From Mangrovivirga cuniculi (lineage in GTDB: Bacteria > Bacteroidota > Bacteroidia > Cytophagales > Cyclobacteriaceae), in NCBI RefSeq assembly GCF_005166025.1, contig NZ_CP028923.1, positions 3,226,001 to 3,290,000 of the forward strand: 64,000 bases of DNA, written 5' to 3'. Made by a program: the position numbers and the translations under genes. This document shows, one piece after another, positions 17,451 to 25,278 of the stretch. The notes under the pieces are model-generated. The model saw only the letters and a list, made by a program, of their open reading frames with translations, made no database searches and was not told where the DNA came from. Numbering within the stretch: the first letter of the stretch is position 1; each line of letters starts with the position of its first letter.

Positions 17451-18308
17451 TTATTGGTGAATAACATTTGGAACTGCCATAATATATTGACTGGCATCTT
17501 CCAAAACTTCCTCGGTTGTTGTACTTAAAAAGAACCGGGATAAATAATTATGGTGATTCGATAACAATACTATTGTATCTACCTTTAATTCTTTAGCTGC
17601 AAGGGCAATACCCTTCGCTGTGTCTTTATGATAATAACTAACGATCCTGCAGTTGTTTAAGTCATGATCGTGGGCAAACCTCTGAAGTTTTTCTTCCATT
17701 TCCTTCTCAGATTTATCCGGATCATCATAAATGTGAATCAGGTAAATTTCCATTCCGAATGAATCAGCAAAATCTTTTGCTTTCATAATAACTTCACGAT
17801 CGTGATTGTTTAGATCATATGTTAACATGATTCGCTGAAACTTCTTATCGGGTAAATTTTCTTTCACTATCAATACAGGACAATGCCCATATTCTACTGC
17901 TCTTTCAGCGTGGTTCCCTTTAAACTTCTCGACAAATGTTCGCTCGGCACTTGAACCCATCACGATCATATCAATATCGTAATTCTTACATATATGTTCT
18001 ATACCTGCGCGGAAACCATTTTCATTTAGCAGAGAAACAATCTTAATTCCTTCATCAGCATACGAATCAATCATTTCATTCATACGCCTGTTGCTTGATC
18101 TAATCATTTCAGCTTTATAGCGATCTGCTTCCGTCATGCCCCCCTGGTGAAGTGAGGTATCTCCAGTTACTGTAAATGAATCTGTAGATGAAGGAAAAAA
18201 GTGCACCAGATAGATTTCAGCCTGATGCTTTTTAGCTATTCTAACAGCTGCATCAAGTCCTCTCCTGGCTATTTTCGTGAAATTAGTGGGTACAAGTATG
18301 CGTTTCAT
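17451..18308 (-). CDS. Tandem universal stress protein
   Basis: A 285-residue protein with two UspA domains (about 1-145 and 150-285). The first starts KRILVPTNFT and ends with the nucleotide-binding pattern VMGSSAERTFVEKFKGNHAERAVEYGHCPVLIV. The second is degenerate: TIVLLSNHHNYLSRFFLSTTTEEVLEDA lacks the G-x2-G-x9-G glycines. ATP binding is therefore plausible only in the first half. It is the third gene of the stress operon. Confidence 0.9.
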   Translation of the reverse strand: MKRILVPTNFTKIARRGLDAAVRIAKKHQAEIYLVHFFPSSTDSFTVTGDTSLHQGGMTEADRYKAEMIRSSNRRMNEMIDSYADEGIKIVSLLNENGFRAGIEHICKNYDIDMIVMGSSAERTFVEKFKGNHAERAVEYGHCPVLIVKENLPDKKFQRIMLTYDLNNHDREVIMKAKDFADSFGMEIYLIHIYDDPDKSEKEMEEKLQRFAHDHDLNNCRIVSYYHKDTAKGIALAAKELKVDTIVLLSNHHNYLSRFFLSTTTEEVLEDASQYIMAVPNVIHQ

Positions 18309-18347
18309 ATGATTAATATTTTAGATTAATAATCAATTTTTACTTTA

Positions 18348-18806
18348 TTACGGCCAACTAAAATGAGTTAACCTTTCTTTAGTAATTTCTATCTCCTGAT
18401 TAACATGGGCTTTTATAGCATCTAATTCTTCTATCAATCCATCTTCGGAATCAACCCCTACCTCTTTGCGACATTTACTGATCGTTTCATCTAAAACTTC
18501 GTCAGCTCGAATAACATGCTTTAAGAGAGTTGGAGTATTTTTTTCAATAAATAGATCACTGATAGTTATCTCTAAATTTTCATACCATGAGTCAAGATCA
18601 AAATTTGTAGATGACGTTACTTTCATCCCTCTGTCATCTAAATATTTTTTTAATCGAATAGCATATTCATCTCTTTCCTTAGACAATTCCTTCAAATCTT
18701 TTCTCAAAGAAGGATTATGCGCAGATTCTGCAGCTTTCTCATAGATTGATTTGGAATGGCAAATTGCTGAATATACTTCTTTTATTGATTTTTCTTTTGA
18801 TGTCAT
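18348..18806 (-). CDS. PA2169-type four-helix-bundle stress protein (DUF2383)
   Basis: A 152-residue all-helical protein with the DUF2383/PA2169 pattern (ICHSKSIYEKAAESAHNPSLRKDL, LKKYLDDRG, HVNQEIEITKERL). The family is ferritin-like in fold and often sits with Dps and universal stress genes. Its start overlaps the stop of the preceding ArsC-like gene by four bases (ATGA), so the two are translationally coupled. Confidence 0.8.
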   Translation of the reverse strand: MTSKEKSIKEVYSAICHSKSIYEKAAESAHNPSLRKDLKELSKERDEYAIRLKKYLDDRGMKVTSSTNFDLDSWYENLEITISDLFIEKNTPTLLKHVIRADEVLDETISKCRKEVGVDSEDGLIEELDAIKAHVNQEIEITKERLTHFSWP

Positions 18807-19189
18807 TTTGTCTCTGTTTTAAAATATTTTTCTCTGAATTCTAAAAGTCTTGAAGGTGTATCAACAATGAAGCTTTCATTATTTGATAAAACTATCGGTG
18901 TCTTTAATAATTCACTCTTTTCAGATAACACTTTTAACCAGTCATCTTTTGAAAGATCAACACCCTCATATTCATTTTTAAAAAGATCTGAGTCTCTATC
19001 GACAATATCATTTATCTCTATTCCCAGTTCATCGACAATTTCTTTTATCATTCTGGGAGTTAATTTAGTTTCATCGAGATTTACCTCTTGAACGGCGTTA
19101 GGGGTTAATTTTGCATACCCCATCGCTTTTTTATCGAAAGACTTTTTATGATGTGTGATTAACTTAATCTCTTTACTGTGCTTCTCCAT
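18803..19189 (-). CDS. ArsC/Spx-like thioredoxin-fold protein lacking cysteine
   Basis: A 128-residue protein (starting MEKHSKEIK) with the ArsC-family order of secondary structure: LITHHKKSFDKKAMGYAK in place of the catalytic loop, LTPRMIKEIVDELG, DLSKDDWLKVLSEKSELLKTPIVL with the family cis-Pro region, and a C-terminal helix. There is no cysteine anywhere, so it cannot be an arsenate reductase or redox switch. Spx-like partner binding is possible. An ATG eight codons upstream (19213) is also in frame. First gene of the stress operon. Confidence 0.65.
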   Translation of the reverse strand: MEKHSKEIKLITHHKKSFDKKAMGYAKLTPNAVQEVNLDETKLTPRMIKEIVDELGIEINDIVDRDSDLFKNEYEGVDLSKDDWLKVLSEKSELLKTPIVLSNNESFIVDTPSRLLEFREKYFKTETK

Positions 19190-19428
19190 AAAAATTTTTT
19201 TATACCATACCATATGTAAAAATCATTCCATCTACTTATAAGGCGTTTTTAACCATTTTTTCATGGTTTTTGTAGTAATTGTGGGGATTTTTTTACACAT
19301 TATATGTAGAAAAACAGTCTGTTAGATTAACTCTTTTGACTAATAATCTTAAAAGAAAGCTTCAATTCCCTTCGGAATGAAGTTTGAACATTACTAAATA
19401 AATTTTTTAACACATAAACAGAGCTGTA

Positions 19429-19787
19429 ATGGATATAAGGAGAAGTGTTTTAGTGGTGGATGATGAGCAGGATATATGTCTTTTGTTATCTGCAATGTTA
19501 AAAAAGAAGGTTTTAGAGTTACAGTTGCTAACTCACATAAAACTGCAGAAAAAATAATAGATGAGATTGATAATGACTCAATTGCTTTTATAGATATTAA
19601 TTTACCAGATGGGAATGGATATGTATTAGCAAACAAATTGAAAAGTAAAAACCAGGATTCTACAGTATATTTAATAAGTGCAAGAGAAATACCTGGGGAC
19701 TTAGAACTAAGAAATTCAATGGCAGATGGCTTTATACCAAAGCCATTTTCCAAAAAAGAAATTTTTGAAGTGGTTAATGAAAATTAA
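19429..19787 (+). CDS. Single-domain response regulator, frameshifted
   Basis: ATG 19429 begins MDIRRSVLVVDDEQDICLLLSAML, a receiver N-terminus with the acidic pair. The continuation (GFRVTVANSHKTAEK..., AFIDINLPDGNG with the phospho-Asp, YLISAREIP, PKPFSKKE) is one frame off. One extra A in the run 19500-19505 restores a 119-residue receiver. Without this only a 103-residue fragment from 19476 would be called. It lies 36 bases before a sigma-54 activator and is divergent from the stress operon. Confidence 0.8.
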
Positions 19788-19823
19788 AGATTTTATTAAA
19801 ATTTAAATATCCCTCAATATTAT

Positions 19824-21251
19824 ATGGCCAACGAATCAATATTAATTGTTGATGATGAACAGGATTTATGCACTATACTTACATCTTTTTTAGAGAAGAA
19901 AGGATTTAATTGCCATGCTTGTCATAATGCAGCCGAAGCTGTAGAATATTCAAAATCAAATCACATTGATCTTGCTTTAATTGATCTCAGATTACCTGAT
20001 GAGGATGGAATAACTTTAATGAAAAAAATAAAAATTTTTCATCCGGATATTGCCGTTCTTATTATTACTGGTTACTCTGATGTAAAAACAGCTGTGAGTG
20101 CAATAAGGCTTGGTGCTTCTGATTATGTTTCAAAACCGTTATATACTGACGAAATATATCAATCAGTCAAACAAGCGCTGGAAAAGAAAAAAGAAATTCC
20201 TGCCACAAAAAACAAAGAACCAAAGAAAGGCTCTAACTCTACTAGTTCTAAAAAGTCTAAAAACAAAAAGACTCCTAATGAACCCACCATTAATAAGGAT
20301 TATGTCCTTGGTTCTTCTGAGTATTCTAAAACAGTTTTTGACCACATAAAACTCGTTGCTCCGACAGACCTAAGTGTAATAATTAACGGCGAAACCGGTA
20401 CAGGTAAAGAAGTTGCAGCCAGGCTTATCCATCAAAACAGTAAGCGAAAAGATAAAAGTTTTGTCGCAATTGATTGCGGTGCTCTACCTGAAGAGCTGGC
20501 GGGATCCGAATTATTCGGTCATATTAAAGGGGCATTCACCGGTGCCTTAAAGGATAAAATGGGTTCATTCGAAGTTGCCGATGGAGGAACCCTCTTTCTT
20601 GATGAAATCGGAAATCTCTCATATGAAAACCAGGTAAAGCTTCTCAGGGCTATACAAGAAGGAGAAATAAAAAGACTCGGAAGTAATGACAAAATTAATG
20701 TTGACGTTAGAATTATCGTCGCTACCAACGAGGATCTTTCAAAATTGATATCTGATGATGGTTTTAGAGAAGATCTATATCACAGGTTAAATGAATTCAC
20801 TGTTACGATGGCTCCGATTAGAGAACGAAAGGATGACATCCCCGAATTTGCAGAGTTTTTTCTTCAACAGGCAAATGAAGCGCTAAATAAAGAAGTAAAG
20901 GGAATAAGTAACAAGGCAATGAAAGCTTTAACCAGATATGAATGGCATGGAAATTTGCGTGAAATGAAAAATGTAATTAAAAGGGCTGTTTTACTGTGCA
21001 ATGATGAAGAAATTCATGAAAAACACCTTCCGCAAATGGTTGTCGAATATATCCCCGATCCGCCGGAAGAAAATTTCATGAATAATCTTCCCCTGGATTT
21101 AAAAGCTGCTGCTATGGAAGCTGAAAAGAGTGTTATCATCCAAGCTCTAAGAAAAGTGGGATATAATAAATCAAAAGCGGCTGACCTTTTAAATATAGAT
21201 AGAAAAACCCTTTATAATAAACTAAAGAACTTTAATCTTGCCACAGATTGA
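19824..21251 (+). CDS. Sigma-54-dependent response regulator (NtrC family)
   Basis: A 475-residue regulator. An N-terminal receiver (ILIVDDEQDL, LALIDLRLPDEDG, KP Lys at about 100-112) is followed by an unusually Lys/Ser/Thr-rich linker (about 118-155). The AAA+ domain has Walker A GETGTGKE, GAFTGA (sigma-54 contact), Walker B GGTLFLDEIGN and the arginine-finger region. A C-terminal Fis-type HTH (NKSKAADLLNIDRKTLYNKLK) ends it. It lies 3 bases before its cognate kinase. The divergent stress operon is the obvious candidate target, but I could not find a clear -24/-12 promoter there. Confidence 0.93.
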   Translation: MANESILIVDDEQDLCTILTSFLEKKGFNCHACHNAAEAVEYSKSNHIDLALIDLRLPDEDGITLMKKIKIFHPDIAVLIITGYSDVKTAVSAIRLGASDYVSKPLYTDEIYQSVKQALEKKKEIPATKNKEPKKGSNSTSSKKSKNKKTPNEPTINKDYVLGSSEYSKTVFDHIKLVAPTDLSVIINGETGTGKEVAARLIHQNSKRKDKSFVAIDCGALPEELAGSELFGHIKGAFTGALKDKMGSFEVADGGTLFLDEIGNLSYENQVKLLRAIQEGEIKRLGSNDKINVDVRIIVATNEDLSKLISDDGFREDLYHRLNEFTVTMAPIRERKDDIPEFAEFFLQQANEALNKEVKGISNKAMKALTRYEWHGNLREMKNVIKRAVLLCNDEEIHEKHLPQMVVEYIPDPPEENFMNNLPLDLKAAAMEAEKSVIIQALRKVGYNKSKAADLLNIDRKTLYNKLKNFNLATD

Positions 21252-21254
21252 TAT

Positions 21255-22616
21255 ATGAAACACCAAAACTTTACCTGCCTGCTAATTTTAAAAGAAAAAG
21301 ACAATTCAATTATAGATAACTGGGCGGAACATGAAAACATTAAATTAACAACTGACTCCAATCAAAAATATGATTTTTATATATCTGATCATTTTCTGGA
21401 TCCTATAATTAAAAACCAAATAGAAAAACCAGGATTATTAATTGGTAACTATCGAAATAATAAACTTTCAGAAAAGCAATTCGAAGTACAACATGAAGAT
21501 TTGAATCAATCTTTATTGAAGATTTTTATTTCAAAAATTTCTGATGAAATCGATTATAGATCAAAAATACAGGAGGAAGAGGTATTATATAAAAATCTTT
21601 TCCATGAATCACTCGATCCAATTCTTATAGCTGATATTGAGGGAAATATAAAATTAGTTAATAAAGCATTTAAAGAACTTTTCGGTCCGGGAGCTAAACC
21701 GGGCAAGATCAAATTTGAAGACCTTTTCCCACCTAGTATTGTCAGTAAAGTGATTAACGCCATCAAAGTAGGATTACCCATTGATAAAATGGCAGTCGCG
21801 GCTGAATTTGAAAGCCTTAAAATGGAAGGATTATTAAACGTGGTCCCAATCAAGGATAATATGAAAAACATTACAGGATTTCATGCCCTGTTTCATGATT
21901 CTACTATTGCAAAAAAAGCCGAAAAAATTATAAACAGAGCAAAAAAACTATCTATGACGAGTAGAATGGCCAGAGCAATGGCTCATGAAATCAGGAACCC
22001 GATTACCAACGTTAACCTTGCCCTGGAACAATTAATTGAGTCAAATCAAAATCATGATGATGAGTTTGAGCTCTACACTAACATGATTCAAAGAAATACA
22101 AACAGGATAAATTTATTGATCGACAAACTGTTGAAATCGTCAAATCCTGAAAAGATTGATTCTACAGAACTAATTAATCCGGAACAAACTATCATCAATG
22201 CTTTTGACACGATTAAGGACAGAGTTCAACTTAAAAATATAGTTTGTGGAATAGACCTCGATCCTGAAAGTCAAACAAAGCGAATTAAAGGTAATGAAGA
22301 ACGACTTGAGATGGCTTTCACTAATTTATTATTAAACGCCATTGAGGCTATCGAACATACTGAAGGAAAAGTTGGTATTTCTTGTGATGTCTTTGACAGC
22401 AAATTCTTCATTATTCTGGAAGATAACGGAAAAGGCATGACAACAGAAGAACAAGAACATATCTTCGACCCTTTCTATACAAACAAAAGTTCAGGTGTTG
22501 GACTTGGTATGACTACTGTGCATACCATAATACAGGAACACAACGGTTCGATAGACCTTAATAGTGATTATGGAAAAGGGACGAAGTTTGTTATCAGTTT
22601 TCCTGTTGCCAATTGA
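21255..22616 (+). CDS. PAS-containing sensor histidine kinase (NtrB-like)
   Basis: A 453-residue cytosolic kinase without transmembrane helices. An N-terminal divergent region (1-110) is followed by a PAS domain (about 112-230), HisKA with MARAMAHEIRNPITNVNLAL, and HATPase_c with N-box NLLLNAIEAIEH, G1 DNGKGM and GVGLGMTTV. The soluble layout resembles NtrB-type kinases that drive sigma-54 activators, and the activator gene is 3 bases upstream. It converges with the NDH-2 gene with a 2-base gap. Confidence 0.9.
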   Translation: MKHQNFTCLLILKEKDNSIIDNWAEHENIKLTTDSNQKYDFYISDHFLDPIIKNQIEKPGLLIGNYRNNKLSEKQFEVQHEDLNQSLLKIFISKISDEIDYRSKIQEEEVLYKNLFHESLDPILIADIEGNIKLVNKAFKELFGPGAKPGKIKFEDLFPPSIVSKVINAIKVGLPIDKMAVAAEFESLKMEGLLNVVPIKDNMKNITGFHALFHDSTIAKKAEKIINRAKKLSMTSRMARAMAHEIRNPITNVNLALEQLIESNQNHDDEFELYTNMIQRNTNRINLLIDKLLKSSNPEKIDSTELINPEQTIINAFDTIKDRVQLKNIVCGIDLDPESQTKRIKGNEERLEMAFTNLLLNAIEAIEHTEGKVGISCDVFDSKFFIILEDNGKGMTTEEQEHIFDPFYTNKSSGVGLGMTTVHTIIQEHNGSIDLNSDYGKGTKFVISFPVAN

Positions 22617-22618
22617 TT

Positions 22619-23989
22619 TTATTGCAGTGATTTTTCAATCAGCTCATCAGTTTCTTCCCAGTTTTTCTGTGCAGGCCTGATTATTAACCTGATGCCTCTG
22701 TCGTAATTCAAATAACTCCACATCCAGTTAACAAAAACTACCATTTTATTCCTGAAACCGATCAAATACATTAAATGAACAAACATCCAGGTTATCCACC
22801 CCATAAATCCGGATAACTTAATATCTAACGGAAGATCTGCCACCGCTTTATTTCTTCCTACGGTAGCCATTGTGCCTTTATCCAGGTAATTGAAAGGACT
22901 GATCTTTTTATTTTTTGCAAGTCTGTTAAATGTTTTACCCAGGTATTCTCCTTGTTGAATAGCAACCGGGGCTACCCCTGGAAGTCCTTTGGGGAATTGC
23001 TCAGTTACCTGGTAAGCAACATCGCCAAGTGCATAAATATTGTCATAAGTAGATTGTCCTTCAGAAGTGTAAACCCTGTTAAATTCATCTACATGGAATC
23101 GACCTTTAAATTGATCAGCCTCAATCCCTTCTATGATATTAGGCATTACTCCTGCTGCCCAGATAACTGTATCAGCATAAATTTCCTCACCGTTATCTAA
23201 CACAGCTTTTTTACCATCATAATCTTTCATAAATGTTTCCAGCCTTACATCTACTCCTAAGGTCTCAAGATATTTTTTAGAAGATTCTGATGAAGATTCA
23301 GTCATTGCAGGCAATAATCTTTCAAGCCCTTCCAGCAAATAGACCTTCATTCTTCTGAAATCAATCTCCGGATAATCATGAGGTAAAACGTGATTCTTCA
23401 TTTCAGCAAGTGCTCCGGCCATCTCTACTCCGGTAGGACCACCTCCCACCACCACAAAAGTGAGTAATTTATCTACTTCGTCCGTTCCCCGACGCAATTC
23501 TGCCTTCTCAAATAATTGAAATAATTGAGACCTTAACTCTAAGGCATGAACAACTTGCTTAAGCGGAAAAGCATGCTTTTCGATATTTTCATTACCGAAA
23601 TAATTAGTCTTGGCTCCGGTGGCAACTACTAAATAATCATATTTTATAGAACCGAGTAATGTATATACCCGACGCTCCTTTGTATCTACTTTCTGAACCT
23701 TCAGCATTCTGAAATAAAGATCTTTTTTGGTCTTGCATATTTTTCTTAACGGACCACAAACACTATCAGGCTCCAGGCCCGCTGTAGCGACCTGATAAAG
23801 TAGAGGTTGGAAAGTATGATAATTATACCGGTCAAAAAGTACAATCTGATATTCTTTAGAATTTATCTTATCTACGAAATTTATCCCGGCAAATCCTCCG
23901 CCGATCACTACAATTCGCTTTTTATGAGTAGATGGTACTGAAAGACTGTTTTTTTCGAAATGATCTTTCTCTCGATTAGATTGATTCAT
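22619..23989 (-). CDS. ndh: Type II NADH dehydrogenase (NDH-2)
   Basis: A 456-residue FAD enzyme passing electrons from NADH to menaquinone without proton pumping. The N-terminal FAD-binding motif is VVIGGGFAGINFVDKI, the NADH-binding motif VVGGGPTGVEMAGALAEM (about 180), and the second FAD motif IYALGDVAY (about 310). The C-terminal third has hydrophobic and amphipathic helices (FMGWITWMFVHLMYLIGF) that bind the membrane in this family. Monocistronic, with its own leader of about 125 bases after the upstream gene's terminator. Confidence 0.9.
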   Translation of the reverse strand: MNQSNREKDHFEKNSLSVPSTHKKRIVVIGGGFAGINFVDKINSKEYQIVLFDRYNYHTFQPLLYQVATAGLEPDSVCGPLRKICKTKKDLYFRMLKVQKVDTKERRVYTLLGSIKYDYLVVATGAKTNYFGNENIEKHAFPLKQVVHALELRSQLFQLFEKAELRRGTDEVDKLLTFVVVGGGPTGVEMAGALAEMKNHVLPHDYPEIDFRRMKVYLLEGLERLLPAMTESSSESSKKYLETLGVDVRLETFMKDYDGKKAVLDNGEEIYADTVIWAAGVMPNIIEGIEADQFKGRFHVDEFNRVYTSEGQSTYDNIYALGDVAYQVTEQFPKGLPGVAPVAIQQGEYLGKTFNRLAKNKKISPFNYLDKGTMATVGRNKAVADLPLDIKLSGFMGWITWMFVHLMYLIGFRNKMVVFVNWMWSYLNYDRGIRLIIRPAQKNWEETDELIEKSLQ

Positions 23990-24056
23990 AGATAAGTTTT
24001 TAAATTAAATCTTTAATTATAAACGTAGTCACTACAATCATGTTCAAGTTAAAATA

Positions 24057-24083
24057 AAAAAACCGGCTTTTGCCGGCTTTTTC
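24057..24083 (-). terminator. Terminator of the minus-strand lipoprotein gene
   Basis: On the minus strand a GCCGGC/GCCGGT hairpin with an AAAA loop is followed by seven T's. It lies just downstream of the lipoprotein stop (24115) and separates that gene from ndh. Confidence 0.75.
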
Positions 24084-24114
24084 ATAATAGAATAAAATTC
24101 TTGTTTCTGACTCT

Positions 24115-24978
24115 TTAGTTTATTGTTATCTCTCCACTCCAATTGTCAGCATTAATAAAAACTTTAGAATCACATTCTCCCTGTCCATAGTCAACAACAA
24201 AATCTTTCATTTCATTATTAGCTCTGACTCTGGAAATGGTTTTTATACCGGAAACAGGAAAATACTTTCCGTTAGGCTGACACCCCTTAACGAAAACAAC
24301 CGGAGTTTCAGAAGAAGCCTGAATATTGTATGAAGTCCCTAATCGATTTACACCTTCTGCTGTTCCGTAAATTTTCATTTCAAGATTATTGAAATCGTAA
24401 ATTCTATATCTGGTTGAAGTTCGAGTAGCTACTTTCCCATCCTGAAAAATTAGTTTCCCACCAGTCAACGATATTTTAAAAGTTGGAACTGCTCCATCAG
24501 TTATATTTTCCACTACTCTGGTGCCTTCCACCTTTACGTCATTAACATAGTATTGGTCCACAGTGGTAGTAATTACAGACCCGGTTTCCCAGTATCTCCC
24601 TGTATAGGATATATTCACTATACCTTTTCTCACCCGGCCATATGGACCTACACACCCATCAGTTCCAAAATCAATAGAAAAGAATCCCTCTCCTGTTTCA
24701 GTATTGTGTTCCCAGGTAACTTGGGCACACTTTAGAGTAGTTTGATCCTTATCAGTAGCTACTACCCTGCCATTATCAGGTCCCATTCCATTAATGTCAA
24801 AGGCATCATAAATCACCTGGTCAAGATCCATGTATTGCTCCTCAAAATCACTTTCTGCCGAGAGAGCTAATTCCTGGTCGGTAGAATCCACATTTTCATT
24901 GTCCTCGCATGCTGTAAAAGTTACAGCTAGTACAGTTGTTAAAAAAAGTAATTGAAGTTTTCGCGTGTTAAGTTTCAT
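24115..24978 (-). CDS. Lipoprotein of unknown function
   Basis: A 287-residue protein with a lipoprotein signal peptide (LLFLTTVLAVTFTACEDNE, Cys about 24) and an acidic linker. The following beta-rich domain has pairs of strands that look like repeated units (WEHNTETGEGFFSIDFGTDGC, VNISYTGRYWETGSVI). Bacteroidota genomes carry many such proteins with no assigned role. Probably outer-membrane anchored. Single gene with its own terminator. Confidence 0.8.
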   Translation of the reverse strand: MKLNTRKLQLLFLTTVLAVTFTACEDNENVDSTDQELALSAESDFEEQYMDLDQVIYDAFDINGMGPDNGRVVATDKDQTTLKCAQVTWEHNTETGEGFFSIDFGTDGCVGPYGRVRKGIVNISYTGRYWETGSVITTTVDQYYVNDVKVEGTRVVENITDGAVPTFKISLTGGKLIFQDGKVATRTSTRYRIYDFNNLEMKIYGTAEGVNRLGTSYNIQASSETPVVFVKGCQPNGKYFPVSGIKTISRVRANNEMKDFVVDYGQGECDSKVFINADNWSGEITIN

Positions 24979-25238
24979 AATAAAAGTTTTTTGTTCTTTT
25001 GTTCTTAGAGCATGATCAATTAAAAAGGTTTAATCCGTTGTGAATTTTATTCCAAAAAAAATCAGAAAGTAATCAGGATGCTTCAATACGAACACTCGTT
25101 TTATTGTCAAAATAATATTTGCCCATATCAATTTTAAACAATATGAAAATTCTCTATTCTTTTATATTACTCATATTATCAATAAATCAATTTTCGTTTA
25201 GTAACTTATTATTACTATCATACCAGATAAATAATTTC

Positions 25239-25246
25239 TATTTTTG
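25239..25246 (+). promoter_or_regulatory. -7 box upstream of the serB-serA fusion
   Basis: TATTTTTG matches the Bacteroidota -7 consensus TAnnTTTG and lies 33 bases before the GTG start, giving a leader of about 25 bases. No clear -33 box. The rest of the 300-base gap (24979-25278) is AT-rich; a 61-codon frame there (25119-25304) is not convincing. Confidence 0.5.
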
Positions 25247-25278
25247 TACGTCCAGTAAAAAAGATAAATATTTAACCT

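Noticed and set aside
19190-19428. Sigma-54 promoter for the stress operon
   Set aside because: I searched by eye for GG-N10-GC on both strands and found no acceptable match.
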